A stretch of 64,000 nt of DNA. Source: Leptodesmis sichuanensis A121 (lineage in GTDB: Bacteria; Cyanobacteriota; Cyanobacteriia; Leptolyngbyales; Leptolyngbyaceae). The stretch is taken from contig NZ_CP075171.1 of assembly GCF_021379005.1 (NCBI RefSeq), positions 4,836,001 to 4,900,000 on the forward strand, read 5' to 3'. Both the position numbers and the translations under genes were made by a program. This document shows positions 18,886 to 27,789 of this stretch, piece after piece; the first letter of the stretch is position 1, and every line of letters begins with the position of its first letter. The notes under the pieces were generated by a model. The model saw only the letters and a list, made by a program, of their open reading frames with translations. It did no database searches and was not told where the DNA came from.

Positions 18886-18910
18886 GCCCAGCAATGAAAT
18901 ATTGCTGGGC
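18886..18910 (+). terminator. Hairpin terminator between convergent psaK and pilin-like gene
   Basis: A perfect 10-bp stem (GCCCAGCAAT, five-base loop, ATTGCTGGGC) lies 45 bp after the psaK stop. A pyrimidine-rich TATTCTCTCT follows, rather than a pure T run. It could serve both converging transcripts. Confidence 0.65.
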
Positions 18911-18918
18911 TATTCTCT

Positions 18919-19443
18919 CTAATTCAGCGCCTTTGTTCCTGGACTACAAGCAACAGACGAATCATCAGCAGTTGGAGGTGTAGCTGGCCCCAAGGCAGGC
19001 TCTTCAGCTTCGCATAGAACAGTGGCCATGACGGATCCCTGTTTAACTAAAGCCACCATGCCAGCATAAGGCCGCAGCTTTAATACTCTAGAATTTGCAT
19101 AGTGGACAGCACGTAAGCTCCCATTACTTGGGATATCAACCTGATACTCATAATTGCTGGTTGGTTGACTGTATAGCCCTAATTCTTGAGGAGATTTGCC
19201 AAATCTGCCATGTTCAGCATAAAAGGCCTGCTGGGAGCGATTTAGGCTACCAAGGTACATTTTGGCTTCTACCTGCTTTGCGGTATTCGCCCGACTAAGA
19301 AAGGATGGGATGGCGATCGCAGCCAGAATCCCTCCGATTACAACAACTACCAATAATTCCAGTAGTGTAAAGCCCTGTGTCTTGAAGGCGCTATTCTTGA
19401 GCGCACTGTGTTGTAGTAGCCTGACCATCAGCCTGCTTTGCAC
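18919..19443 (-). CDS. Type IV pilin-like protein
   Basis: This ~174-residue protein has a prepilin leader ending in G followed by FTLLELLVVVVIGGILAAIAIP. That is the class III signal cleaved by PilD, whose hydrophobic helix forms the pilus core. It then has the PilA-like segment KMYLGSLNRSQQAFYAEHGRF and a C-terminal domain with two Cys (VLCEAEE and VACSPG) that may form the disulfide loop. The start is probably GTG at 19443, eight bases after AGGAG; TTG at 19449 is too close to that site. It could be a major or minor pilin. No pil assembly genes are nearby. Confidence 0.82.
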   Translation of the reverse strand: MQSRLMVRLLQHSALKNSAFKTQGFTLLELLVVVVIGGILAAIAIPSFLSRANTAKQVEAKMYLGSLNRSQQAFYAEHGRFGKSPQELGLYSQPTSNYEYQVDIPSNGSLRAVHYANSRVLKLRPYAGMVALVKQGSVMATVLCEAEEPALGPATPPTADDSSVACSPGTKALN

Positions 19444-19449
19444 AACCAA

Positions 19450-19913
19450 CTCTCCTGTGGCCGTAAACGTCGAAGCAAATTAACATCGGTAGATCCCTGC
19501 TGCTACTTATTACGTATAGTTTGGGAGGAAACCAGGACAATTTACAACCCGTGTCTGTAAAATTACGGTTAGAATAATCACGTATTTTCTTTAAGGATTC
19601 ATAAAGATTGCTACGCTTTCCAGGACTGACCTCGCAGCCCTATTTACAGGCAAGATAGAAAATTTATTTGCAGACTGGGGTGAAGGCCAGTAGATCCGTA
19701 TGGCAGTAAAATTTATACTTCTTGCACTGACTAGCAGGTGATGGAAGTTTGCCATCGTGGACTGAGCAAATCACTGTACCGCTTGGTTGTATAGAGAGTG
19801 GCGTTTCCAGATTTCTATCTAAGCGATGACTATACTATTTCCCTCCATAGTATGATTTCACTCATGCCTTAAGCTGTCCGTTTAATTGCCCTAACTTCAT
19901 CGGTGAGGATTCT
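19450..19913. other. Intergenic region with no recognised feature
   Basis: This ~460-bp gap separates the divergent pilin-like and isochorismatase-like genes. It is moderately AT-rich. No coding frame with a family match, no clear hairpin and no member of the repeat families was seen. Confidence 0.4.
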
Positions 19914-20513
19914 ATGAAACGTGCTTTGATGGTGATCGATGTCCAAAATGAATACTTTACAGGTGCATTGCCGATTACCTATCCCTCAGGCCATTTGAGC
20001 AACATTGCACGAGTGATGGATGTTGCAACGACCCAAGGCATTCCGGTGATTGTGGCTCAGCATACGTTCACTCAGTCAGACACACCTTTCTTCAAGCGCC
20101 ATACTGCAGAATGGCAGCTTCATCCTGAGGTTGCCGATCGCTCTTATGACTTGCTGATCGAAAAGAACTATCCCGGTTGTTTCACTGGAACGGAGTTGGA
20201 AGCCTGGTTGAAAGAACGCGAAATTGATACGCTTGTGATCGCGGGCTACATGAGCCATATGTGTTGCGACACCACTGCACGTCAAGCCATGCATCTGGGA
20301 TTGAAGGTTGAGTTCCTGTCTGATGCAACCGGAACTCTAGCCGTTAGCAATACGGCGGGAAGTGTCAGTGCTGAAGAGATGCATCGATCGATTCTCGTGG
20401 CCCAGCAAATGATGATCAGTACCGTTCTCAGCACCGAGGAATGGATCGATCGTGTCATGGTGCCGACCAGTCCTAATGCACCTCGCCTGAGCGAAGACAA
20501 AGCATTAGCTTAG
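19914..20513 (+). CDS. Isochorismatase-like cysteine hydrolase
   Basis: This 199-residue cytoplasmic hydrolase belongs to the nicotinamidase/isochorismatase fold. The catalytic triad can be placed: Asp in MVIDVQNEYF (residue 9), Lys in LIEKNYPGCF (~83), and Cys in YMSHMCCDTTARQA (~120). Substrates in this superfamily range from nicotinamide to ureidoacrylate and isochorismate and cannot be read from the sequence. No NAD or siderophore genes adjoin it. Confidence 0.85.
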   Translation: MKRALMVIDVQNEYFTGALPITYPSGHLSNIARVMDVATTQGIPVIVAQHTFTQSDTPFFKRHTAEWQLHPEVADRSYDLLIEKNYPGCFTGTELEAWLKEREIDTLVIAGYMSHMCCDTTARQAMHLGLKVEFLSDATGTLAVSNTAGSVSAEEMHRSILVAQQMMISTVLSTEEWIDRVMVPTSPNAPRLSEDKALA

Positions 20514-20595
20514 CCTGGTTGAAGCTGAAGGGAGGAAGCTTGCGGCTCTTCTTCTCTTCAGGAGAACTCTTGCATATTAGATTTAAACAGCAGAA

Positions 20596-20678
20596 GTAGG
20601 ATGGGCACACTTTGTTTTGCTCATTCAGATGACGCAGAATCATGTGATGGGCACGGCGTTGCTCTTTGCCCATCCTAC
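20596..20678 (+). repeat. Palindromic repeat family B, copy 1
   Basis: GTAGGATGGGCA at the left end and TGCCCATCCTAC at the right end are perfect reverse complements, separated by about 59 bp. A second copy is at 29440-29520. It lies in the 420-bp gap after the isochorismatase-like gene, and nothing else was recognised there. Confidence 0.75.
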
Positions 20679-20935
20679 GGTTTTTCGCTAATTTGCAAGA
20701 GGTCTAGTGCTGATCTGCCAGGGATCTGGGAATGATCTGGGTCAACCTAGTCCGGAGCGGAAAGGGGAATTTTGTATCTGGTTGCGCTTCGATGTTTGCT
20801 TTATATAAAGAAAATACGAAATTCCGTTAAATTACAGAATTCTTCCATAAAGAAATGACCTGGCAAAAAGACTAAATCCGGTTTAACACAGGCATCGCCG
20901 ATTAATGGGGTGTCAGTGTTTATACCAGTAATCTC

Positions 20936-21232
20936 ATGCCCCAACTTTACTTACTCCTTCCTTTGTTGTTGCTGCTGCTAATTTCATTTTCCGGTGGCCG
21001 ATCCCGCCCCAGATCTGCCAGTCCCCCTGCACCTCCCATTACCTCCCAGGCACAACCCTCCATTGAGCCTCTTACCAATACCCCGGTTACAGGAGGATCG
21101 ACTAATCCCAGTTATGCGAATAATTCTGTTCCAGTGGCAGATACCACCGACGAAATTCCCACTCCTGCTCTGCTACCAGGACTACTGGCTTTAGGTACCA
21201 GAATCCTGGTCAAGCAAGGAAAGGAGGAATAG
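20936..21232 (+). CDS. Small protein with N-terminal hydrophobic helix and PTPA-like C-terminal sorting signal
   Basis: This 98-residue protein begins with a strongly hydrophobic helix (YLLLPLLLLLLISF) that can act as signal or anchor. A Pro/Ser/Thr-rich linker follows. The C-terminus reads IPTPALLPGLLALGTRIL with a basic end, which resembles the PTPA-CTERM variant of PEP-CTERM sorting signals: motif, hydrophobic stretch, basic tail. There is almost no other domain. It is convergent with murD. Function is unknown; a small surface-sorted or glycosylated peptide is one reading. Confidence 0.6.
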   Translation: MPQLYLLLPLLLLLLISFSGGRSRPRSASPPAPPITSQAQPSIEPLTNTPVTGGSTNPSYANNSVPVADTTDEIPTPALLPGLLALGTRILVKQGKEE

Positions 21233-21300
21233 GAGAAGTCTTAGTAACTGATTGCAACTTTGCCCAGTTTCGGCACCATAGGTTCTCTTGTAGGAAAGTT

Positions 21301-21329
21301 CCAGTTCTCTCGCTGGACTGAATTTATGT
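21301..21329 (+). repeat. Decayed partial copy of palindromic repeat family A
   Basis: The stretch TTCTCTCGCTGGACT followed by GAATTTA closely matches the end of the inverted full copy at 46704-46776 (TTCTCTCGCTGGACTTGGTTTA). Only about one end is left, next to the 3' end of murD. Confidence 0.55.
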
Positions 21330-22688
21330 CAACTGTTCCAGGCAAAGTTGCCGGAAATGGTCGCCCCGTTGTTCAAAATTTTGATATTGGTCAAAACTGG
21401 CACAGGCTGGGGACAGCAATACGGTTTTCACATCCAGTTGTTGGGATAGTTCTGCCGATCGCCGCACAGCCCGTTCCATCGTTTCCACAATTTCATACTG
21501 GCTATACCCAATTTGCTGCAACCGTTTAGCAAAGGGTTGTGCAGCATCTCCAATCAACAGAACAGCAGCGGCTTTTCGTTGAATGGCAGACATCCAGGCC
21601 GCATCGTCTCCAATTTTGGCATCTCCCCCGGCAATCAAAATGGCCGGACTGTTGACCGCAGACAGACCCACTTCTGCCGCATCGTAATTGGTTGCCTTAC
21701 TGTCGTTGATAAAGTCAATCCCATGCCAATTGCAAATGTGTTCCAGGCGGTGAGGCACGCCGGGAAAGGTGGCAACCGCTTCGGCGATCGCAGTTTTATC
21801 AATCCCTGCTAATCGGGCCGCCGCGATCGCCATTAATAGATTCTGCTGATTGTGATGTCCCGGCATCTTCAACAGATTGGCAGGCAGAATTAACTCGTTT
21901 GCCGTTCTGACCCACCCATCTTCGATGTAAAAGCCCTGATTGGGATCGCCGATCAGGTGTGCTTTACCGTTAACACTCGTCCAGCACGCTTCGGAGCGAA
22001 CGGGAGCCGCCATCGACTCACCTACCTTGCGGAGATAGGGATCATCGCCGTTAAAAATCTGGTACTGAGCCTGGTGCAGCAGATGAGCTTTAATGCTGTA
22101 GTACCGTTCCAGGGTTTTGTGTCGGTTCAAATGATCGGGGGTAAAGGTTGTCCAGATGGCAATCTTAGGCGCGATCGAGGGGGAGGCTTCAATCTGGTAA
22201 CTGCTGAGTTCAGCGATCGCCCAATCGGGTTTTTCTTTGGCCAACACCACTTCGCAGGCCGCTAAACCGATATTGCCAAAGGCAGGAGCACGAAATCCTG
22301 CAGCTTGAAAAATGGCGGCGGTTAAAGCAGTGGTGGTTGTTTTGCCGTTCGTACCTGTAATCCCCACCCAGGGAATATCCTGCAGGTAGCGCCACGCCAG
22401 TTCCATTTCCCCAATGGTGGCAATTCCTAATTCCCGACTCCGTATTAAACCGGGCACATCCCAGGGTACGCCGGGACTGACAACAACCAGATCCGGCTGA
22501 AGTACTTCTGGATCAAATGCCGTTCCTAAATTGACGGTGATGCCTTCCGCGGCCAGGCCTTGTTGCTGCTGCTGGAGCGCTGACGAGGTGCCGCGATCGT
22601 TGATTGTTACTTGCCACCCTTCCCGCTTGAGTAATCGAGCTGCTGCAACCCCCGACTTCCCCAGACCAATGACACAAGCATTCGGCAT
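21324..22688 (-). CDS. murD: UDP-N-acetylmuramoylalanine-D-glutamate ligase
   Basis: MurD adds D-glutamate to UDP-MurNAc-L-Ala in the cytoplasmic phase of peptidoglycan synthesis. The 454-residue protein has the N-terminal UDP-binding Rossmann domain ([16 protein letters not shown]), the ATP-binding [12 protein letters not shown] near 115, the conserved [30 protein letters not shown] and [10 protein letters not shown]. The C-terminal domain contains [10 protein letters not shown]. Start and length fit the family. Confidence 0.95.
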   Translation of the reverse strand: MPNACVIGLGKSGVAAARLLKREGWQVTINDRGTSSALQQQQQGLAAEGITVNLGTAFDPEVLQPDLVVVSPGVPWDVPGLIRSRELGIATIGEMELAWRYLQDIPWVGITGTNGKTTTTALTAAIFQAAGFRAPAFGNIGLAACEVVLAKEKPDWAIAELSSYQIEASPSIAPKIAIWTTFTPDHLNRHKTLERYYSIKAHLLHQAQYQIFNGDDPYLRKVGESMAAPVRSEACWTSVNGKAHLIGDPNQGFYIEDGWVRTANELILPANLLKMPGHHNQQNLLMAIAAARLAGIDKTAIAEAVATFPGVPHRLEHICNWHGIDFINDSKATNYDAAEVGLSAVNSPAILIAGGDAKIGDDAAWMSAIQRKAAAVLLIGDAAQPFAKRLQQIGYSQYEIVETMERAVRRSAELSQQLDVKTVLLSPACASFDQYQNFEQRGDHFRQLCLEQLT

Positions 22689-22901
22689 GACAGATTAACA
22701 TCCCCTCATTTTGCATTCTTTATAGTACCGCACTGCATCACAGCCAGATTTTACCAAGCAACCTACCCAACTCAACCCTGGGACAGAACGGCAAGCCCTT
22801 CCAGGAGAGGAAGAGTGCAAAGAATGGGGCGATTAACTTACAGCAATTTGAGGATTGACTTCCTGTTGAATTAAGATGGGCTATCAAACTTAGAGACCAC
22901 T

Positions 22902-23855
22902 ATGAAAGCTGCTGTCATTAATCAGTATGGGCCTCCCGGTGTATTGAGGTATGTGGATGTCGATCGCCCTTCGATCAAACCAAATCAAATGTTAGTTAAG
23001 GTACACGCCAGCAGTGTGAATCCGATCGACTGGAAGATTCGTCGGGGTATGTTGCAGTTTTTGACAGGCCGTTCTTTTCCCATCATTCTAGGATTTGATG
23101 TGTCGGGGGAAGTGGTGAAGGTCGGCGATCGCGTCACTCGCTTCAAACCCGGTGATTTGATCTATGCTCGGCTGGATCAGTTGGTCGGGGGAGCCTATGC
23201 CGAATATGCCGCCGTTTCGGAAAAAGTGGCTGCGCTCAAACCCGCGAACATGACCCACGCACAGGCCGCTGCTGTTCCTCTGGCTGGCCTCACTGCCCTG
23301 CAAGCACTCCGAGATGAAGGCAAGCTGGAAGTCGGACATCAGGTGCTGATTAATGGCGCATCTGGAGGAGTGGGCACCTTTGCGGTGCAACTGGCCAAAG
23401 TTCTGGGTGCGGGGGAAGTAACAGGCGTGTGCAGCCGCCCTAATTCGGATTTGGTAGCCAGCCTGGGGGCCGATCGCGTGATCGACTATACCCAGCAGGA
23501 CTTCACCCAGGACTCCGTAAAGTACGATATTATTTTTGATGTGGTCGGCAATCGTTCCTTCCTGGATTGCAAAAAGGTGCTGCAACCCAAGGGCGTATAC
23601 ATTACCACTCAACCCTTCCCCACTGATTTTCTGCAAAGTTTCCTGACTTATTTATTGCCGGGACAGAAGTATCAGGTGATCTTGATGAAATCCAATCACG
23701 ACGACCTGGCTTTCCTGGCGGAACAAATCGAGGAAGGCAAAATCCGCGCCGTCATCGATCGCACCTATCCCCTCTCTGAACTAGCCGCCGCCCACGCCTA
23801 TAGCGAAGAGGGACACGCGATCGGCAAGATTGTGATTACGATGGACAGGGAATAG
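22902..23855 (+). CDS. NAD(P)-dependent medium-chain oxidoreductase (quinone reductase type)
   Basis: This 317-residue cytoplasmic enzyme of the zinc-free MDR branch has a GroES-like N-terminal domain (VHASSVNPIDWKIRRG, then FDVSGEVVKVG). The Rossmann domain has GASGGVGTFAVQLAK, and a SRPNSDLVASLGADRVIDY segment that sets cofactor choice. It lacks the structural and catalytic zinc ligands of alcohol dehydrogenases. It probably reduces quinones or alpha,beta-unsaturated carbonyls. No operon partner is evident. Confidence 0.87.
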   Translation: MKAAVINQYGPPGVLRYVDVDRPSIKPNQMLVKVHASSVNPIDWKIRRGMLQFLTGRSFPIILGFDVSGEVVKVGDRVTRFKPGDLIYARLDQLVGGAYAEYAAVSEKVAALKPANMTHAQAAAVPLAGLTALQALRDEGKLEVGHQVLINGASGGVGTFAVQLAKVLGAGEVTGVCSRPNSDLVASLGADRVIDYTQQDFTQDSVKYDIIFDVVGNRSFLDCKKVLQPKGVYITTQPFPTDFLQSFLTYLLPGQKYQVILMKSNHDDLAFLAEQIEEGKIRAVIDRTYPLSELAAAHAYSEEGHAIGKIVITMDRE

Positions 23856-24053
23856 GGAGCTTTTGTCGCGAAATGTGTCGAATGTCAACATCTGCTCATA
23901 GGAGGGCAAAAGCCATCTAACCCAGTCGGCTGAAGGCTAAGCAGGATGGAGCTTACCCGTCTATTTAAAATCCCCTCGACAGGGATCAAGATCCGCTCTA
24001 GACTTGATTTCAAGCTGTAATGCAACATTCGATACAAAATTTAATGTCAAGTG

Positions 24054-25904
24054 ATGAGGGACTGTTCTGTGCAACTCCAACATGTGGCTGTTCAACGGGC
24101 AACGGGTGCTTATGCACTGATGGATAGTTTGAAACGTCATGGGGTCAAACATATCTTTGGCTATCCTGGCGGAGCAATTCTGCCCATTTATGATGAACTT
24201 TACCGCTTTGAAGCAAGGGGAGAACTGCAACATATTCTAGTACGGCATGAGCAGGGAGCAGCTCACGCCGCAGATGGGTATGCCAGAGCCACAGGACAGG
24301 TGGGAGTCTGCTTTGGGACCTCTGGACCAGGAGCCACCAACTTGGTAACGGGAATTGCCACCGCGCACATGGACTCAATCCCAATGGTGGTAATCACTGG
24401 ACAGGTTCCTCGTCACGCGATCGGCAGTGATGCCTTCCAGGAAACCGACATTTACGGAATCACGTTACCGATCGTCAAACATTCCTACGTCGTGCGCGAT
24501 CCCAAAGACATGGCCCGGACGATCGCGGAAGCCTTTTACATCGCCAGCACCGGACGGCCTGGGCCAGTGCTGGTAGACATTCCCAAAGACGTGGGCGCAG
24601 AAGAGTTTGACTATGTGCCCGTAGAGCCTGGGTCTGTGAAGCTGCCGGGATATCGGCCTACCCTCAAAGGTCACCCCAACCAGATTGCCCATGCCCTGAA
24701 ACTGATCCGGCAGGCGAAGCAACCGTTGCTCTATGTCGGTGGTGGGGCGATCGCGGCCAGTGCCCATGCAGAAGTTAAGCAACTGGCGGAATTGTTCAAT
24801 TTACCGGTAACCACTACTCTGATGGGGATTGGTGCCTTCGACGAGCATCATCCTCTGTCAGTTGGAATGCTGGGAATGCACGGCACCGCCTACGCGAACT
24901 TTGCGGTCATGGAATGTGACCTGCTGATTGCGGTAGGTGCCCGGTTCGACGATCGCGTGACAGGTAAGCTGAACGAATTTGCACCCCACGCCAAGGTGAT
25001 TCACATTGACATCGACCCTGCCGAAGTCGGCAAGAATCGTGCGCCCGATGTGCCGATCGTTGGGGATGTGCGCAATGTGCTAACGGATCTGTTGCGGCGC
25101 AGTCAGGAAGATGGCGATGTGCCAGATAGTGAGCGTAATCGAGCCTGGTTGAAGCGCATTGATCGCTGGCGGGAAGATTATCCGCTGGTCGTGCCTCACT
25201 ATGCCGATAGCCTGTCTCCCCAGGAAGTCATTGTAGAAATCGGCAACCAGGCTCCCCATGCGATTTACACCACCGATGTGGGACAACACCAGATGTGGGC
25301 AGCCCAGTTCCTCAAAAATGGCCCCCGCCGCTGGATTTCCAGTGCCGGACTGGGAACGATGGGTTATGGGATGCCTGCTGCTATGGGGGCTAAGGTAGCT
25401 ATTCCAGATCAAGATGTGATTTGTATCAGCGGAGATGCCAGCTTCCAGATGAACCTTCAGGAGTTGGGTACGCTGGCTCACTACGGCATCAAGGTCAAAG
25501 TCGTGATTATCAACAATGGCTGGCAGGGGATGGTACGCCAGTGGCAGGAAGCGTTTTATGGAGAACGCTATTCGGCTTCTAACATGGCTCCCAGTATGCC
25601 GGACTTTGTGAAGCTCTGTGAGGCGTATGGCCTGAAGGGACTCGTGGTGCGTTCCCGTGACGAGTTGAAAGGCGCGATCGCGGAAATGTTGGCTCACGAT
25701 GGCCCGGTAGTGCTGGATGCCCACGTCAAGCGCGATGAAAACTGCTATCCAATGGTGCCTGCTGGTAAGAACAACTCACAAATGGTTGGCCTCCCAGAAC
25801 ACAAACGGTTAGAAAAGGTGGCCGAACTGATTTATTGCAGTAGCTGCGGTGCGAAGAATATTTCCACTAACCGCTTCTGCCCAGAGTGCGGCACCAAGTT
25901 GTAA
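24054..25904 (+). CDS. ilvB: Acetolactate synthase large subunit with C-terminal zinc ribbon
   Basis: IlvB condenses pyruvate, or pyruvate with 2-ketobutyrate, in branched-chain amino acid synthesis using ThDP, Mg and FAD. The 616-residue protein has the catalytic Glu in [27 protein letters not shown], the FAD region ([24 protein letters not shown]), and the ThDP motif [12 protein letters not shown] with [12 protein letters not shown]. After the usual end, about 25 residues form a zinc-ribbon-like tail with two CxxC pairs (CSSC and CPEC). That tail is unusual for IlvB in general and could be regulatory. A GTG directly before the ATG is an alternative start. The small subunit gene is not in the window. 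Confidence 0.93.
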   Translation: MRDCSVQLQHVAVQRATGAYALMDSLKRHGVKHIFGYPGGAILPIYDELYRFEARGELQHILVRHEQGAAHAADGYARATGQVGVCFGTSGPGATNLVTGIATAHMDSIPMVVITGQVPRHAIGSDAFQETDIYGITLPIVKHSYVVRDPKDMARTIAEAFYIASTGRPGPVLVDIPKDVGAEEFDYVPVEPGSVKLPGYRPTLKGHPNQIAHALKLIRQAKQPLLYVGGGAIAASAHAEVKQLAELFNLPVTTTLMGIGAFDEHHPLSVGMLGMHGTAYANFAVMECDLLIAVGARFDDRVTGKLNEFAPHAKVIHIDIDPAEVGKNRAPDVPIVGDVRNVLTDLLRRSQEDGDVPDSERNRAWLKRIDRWREDYPLVVPHYADSLSPQEVIVEIGNQAPHAIYTTDVGQHQMWAAQFLKNGPRRWISSAGLGTMGYGMPAAMGAKVAIPDQDVICISGDASFQMNLQELGTLAHYGIKVKVVIINNGWQGMVRQWQEAFYGERYSASNMAPSMPDFVKLCEAYGLKGLVVRSRDELKGAIAEMLAHDGPVVLDAHVKRDENCYPMVPAGKNNSQMVGLPEHKRLEKVAELIYCSSCGAKNISTNRFCPECGTKL

Positions 25905-25924
25905 ACCAAAATCCTGGATGGGTG

Positions 25925-25957
25925 AGAAGCCGGGTTTCTCTTAGAAACCCGGCTTCT
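25925..25957 (+). terminator. Hairpin after ilvB (perfect 15-bp stem)
   Basis: AGAAGCCGGGTTTCT and AGAAACCCGGCTTCT are perfect complements with a three-base loop, about 20 bp after the ilvB stop. A T run occurs only ~13 bases further on. It could be a terminator or a dispersed palindrome serving as one. Confidence 0.55.
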
Positions 25958-26016
25958 GCTATGACAGCTTTTTCCCTACGCTAGGATTTAAAGGTTGTCT
26001 AGCGTCGGTTAATGAA

Positions 26017-26520
26017 ATGAATAATCAGCATCTATCGTTGAACTCCAGTAGAGCCTGGATCTCGGCTGCAGCGATCGGGATCAGTGGAATGCTCATAGCC
26101 CTGCCTGCGATCGCTCAATCTACCCAAAATCCCACTTCTCCAACCCTGGAAGGACGCTGGCGGTTGGTTAATTCAGGTGAACGTCCTACTCCTCCGGTTG
26201 ACCCACAAGCCACTCCAATCACGGCAGAATTCTCCGATGGTCGCCTCTTTGGTTCCGGTGGCTGTAACCGATACACCACCTCCTATCAAACCACGGGTCA
26301 GCAATTGCAAGTGGGAACGATCTCCTCTACTCGCATGGCTTGCCCAGAACCGATTATGGAACTGGAGTTTCGCTATTTGACAGCCTTGCAAGGAGCACAA
26401 AGCTACACGATCGATCAGCAGGGACTACAGATTACCTACAAAACGACTGAAGAAACAGGAGTTCTGCGGTTTGTTGCCGAACCCCCCCCAGAACCCTCAT
26501 CTTTTATTATTCATTGGTAA
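26017..26520 (+). CDS. META domain-containing secreted protein
   Basis: This 167-residue protein has a signal peptide (hydrophobic ~15-33, ending ALPAIAQS). It then has one META/HslJ-like domain: LEGRWRLVNSG, FSDGRLFGSGGCNRYTTSYQ, ISSTRMACPEPIMELEFRYL. The MACP...E pattern is the family hallmark. HslJ-type domains are beta-barrel envelope proteins linked to stress and antibiotic tolerance in other bacteria; the role here is unknown. It is convergent with the SDR gene. Confidence 0.85.
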   Translation: MNNQHLSLNSSRAWISAAAIGISGMLIALPAIAQSTQNPTSPTLEGRWRLVNSGERPTPPVDPQATPITAEFSDGRLFGSGGCNRYTTSYQTTGQQLQVGTISSTRMACPEPIMELEFRYLTALQGAQSYTIDQQGLQITYKTTEETGVLRFVAEPPPEPSSFIIHW

Positions 26521-26536
26521 ATTTCTGAACTCTGAG

Positions 26537-27325
26537 CTACCAGGGTAGGCGGCTTCCGTCCCAGGAGAAAAACTGGCCGCTATCTTCCGGTTGCAACCTT
26601 GCAATCACATTCAGCAGTTGGGCAACTGTCTTTTCCACTGAAAATAATTTCTCAGGCAACACATTCCGCTGAAATGGTTTGGATAATCCTGTATCCGTAG
26701 TGCCAGGATGCAGCATCACCACCAACGTTTTTGGACTCTTACGGCTATACTCGATCGCCGTTGTTCGCATCAACATATTCAAAGCCGCTTTCGAGGCTCG
26801 ATATCCATACCAGCCGCCTAACCGATTATCACCAATACTGCCAACCTTCGCGGAAATGCTGGCAAATACGCTGCGATCGCCATGCTTGATCAGGGGCAGC
26901 ACCTGTTTGGCCAGTAATACTGCACCAATACTATTGACCTGAAAATAACGGATTAAGTGCTCGGCCTGAATCTGCTGTAAACTCTTTTCCGGTTGAATGC
27001 CATTCTCATGCAGAAACCCAACGCAATACAGTACGAAATGGAGTCGGCTCACCTGCCTTTGAATCTGCGCAATTCCCTGAGCGATTTGCGCTTCATCTGT
27101 AATATCCATTTGAATGAGGGTCAGGCGATCGGGATAGACGGCTGCGATCGCAGCCAGTTCTGCCGACACCTCAGTTCGATAGGTGACATAAAGGTGAGCG
27201 ACTGAAACCTGAAACGGGTCAGTGAAATCAGGCTGCAATAAATGCCGGACAAACCCCAGCCCAATACCGCGATTTCCCCCAACAATTAGCCCATTAATTG
27301 ATTCAAGTCCTGCAAATACTGACAT
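26537..27325 (-). CDS. Short-chain dehydrogenase/reductase (CsgA-like SDR)
   Basis: This 262-residue NAD(P)-dependent oxidoreductase has the cofactor motif GGNRGIG near residue 17. MDITD follows, then the catalytic Ser in SISAKVGSIGDNR, and the YxxxK pair in YGYRASKAA. An HPGTTDTGLSKPF loop closes the active site. This arrangement matches the C-factor (CsgA)-like SDR group. The substrate is unknown. Confidence 0.88.
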   Translation of the reverse strand: MSVFAGLESINGLIVGGNRGIGLGFVRHLLQPDFTDPFQVSVAHLYVTYRTEVSAELAAIAAVYPDRLTLIQMDITDEAQIAQGIAQIQRQVSRLHFVLYCVGFLHENGIQPEKSLQQIQAEHLIRYFQVNSIGAVLLAKQVLPLIKHGDRSVFASISAKVGSIGDNRLGGWYGYRASKAALNMLMRTTAIEYSRKSPKTLVVMLHPGTTDTGLSKPFQRNVLPEKLFSVEKTVAQLLNVIARLQPEDSGQFFSWDGSRLPW

Positions 27326-27789
27326 GGGATTTTAGATTTTAGATTTTGGATTGCCATTCCATTTCCTCCTGATCCATCATCTCATCCAGAGGATCGGAAA
27401 CCTGCTTGCCAGGAGCCAGGACTCCTGCACCTTATTTTTCTGCCGCTGCGTTCAAAAGAACAGTGGGATTCATCCCGAACTGCGCCAGCATCCACAAGGC
27501 CAATACGATAGTTCTGGCTAGCAACAAGACGGCTTTAAGAATTTGCTTCAATTGGGTCAGTTGCCTGTGCAGAGACTTTTCCCTGGCCAAGGCTTGTAGT
27601 CTTTAAGGTTAGGGCTACCTTGGGGAAAAACCTCTACAGCGGCAAAGAACCCTGTTGGCTAGAAGCCTTTCTAAAGACTGAAAAAGGGCATGAATATAGA
27701 CCCCTCATGCGAGACAGGAAGGCATAACAAGTGACCAATGACCAATGCCGATTACAGTTGTTGTTGTCCTCAATGAATCAGAGTTTCGT
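27326..27789. other. Divergent intergenic region upstream of the FAD oxidoreductase
   Basis: Besides TTTTAGATTTTAGATTTTGG-like low-complexity DNA near 27328-27350, no gene or site was recognised. A 66-codon frame at 27406-27606 has no family resemblance and was not accepted. Confidence 0.4.

Noticed and set aside
27406-27606. A 66-codon plus-strand frame between the SDR and FAD oxidoreductase genes
   Set aside because: No family pattern, no ribosome-binding site and it lies in a promoter-sized gap.
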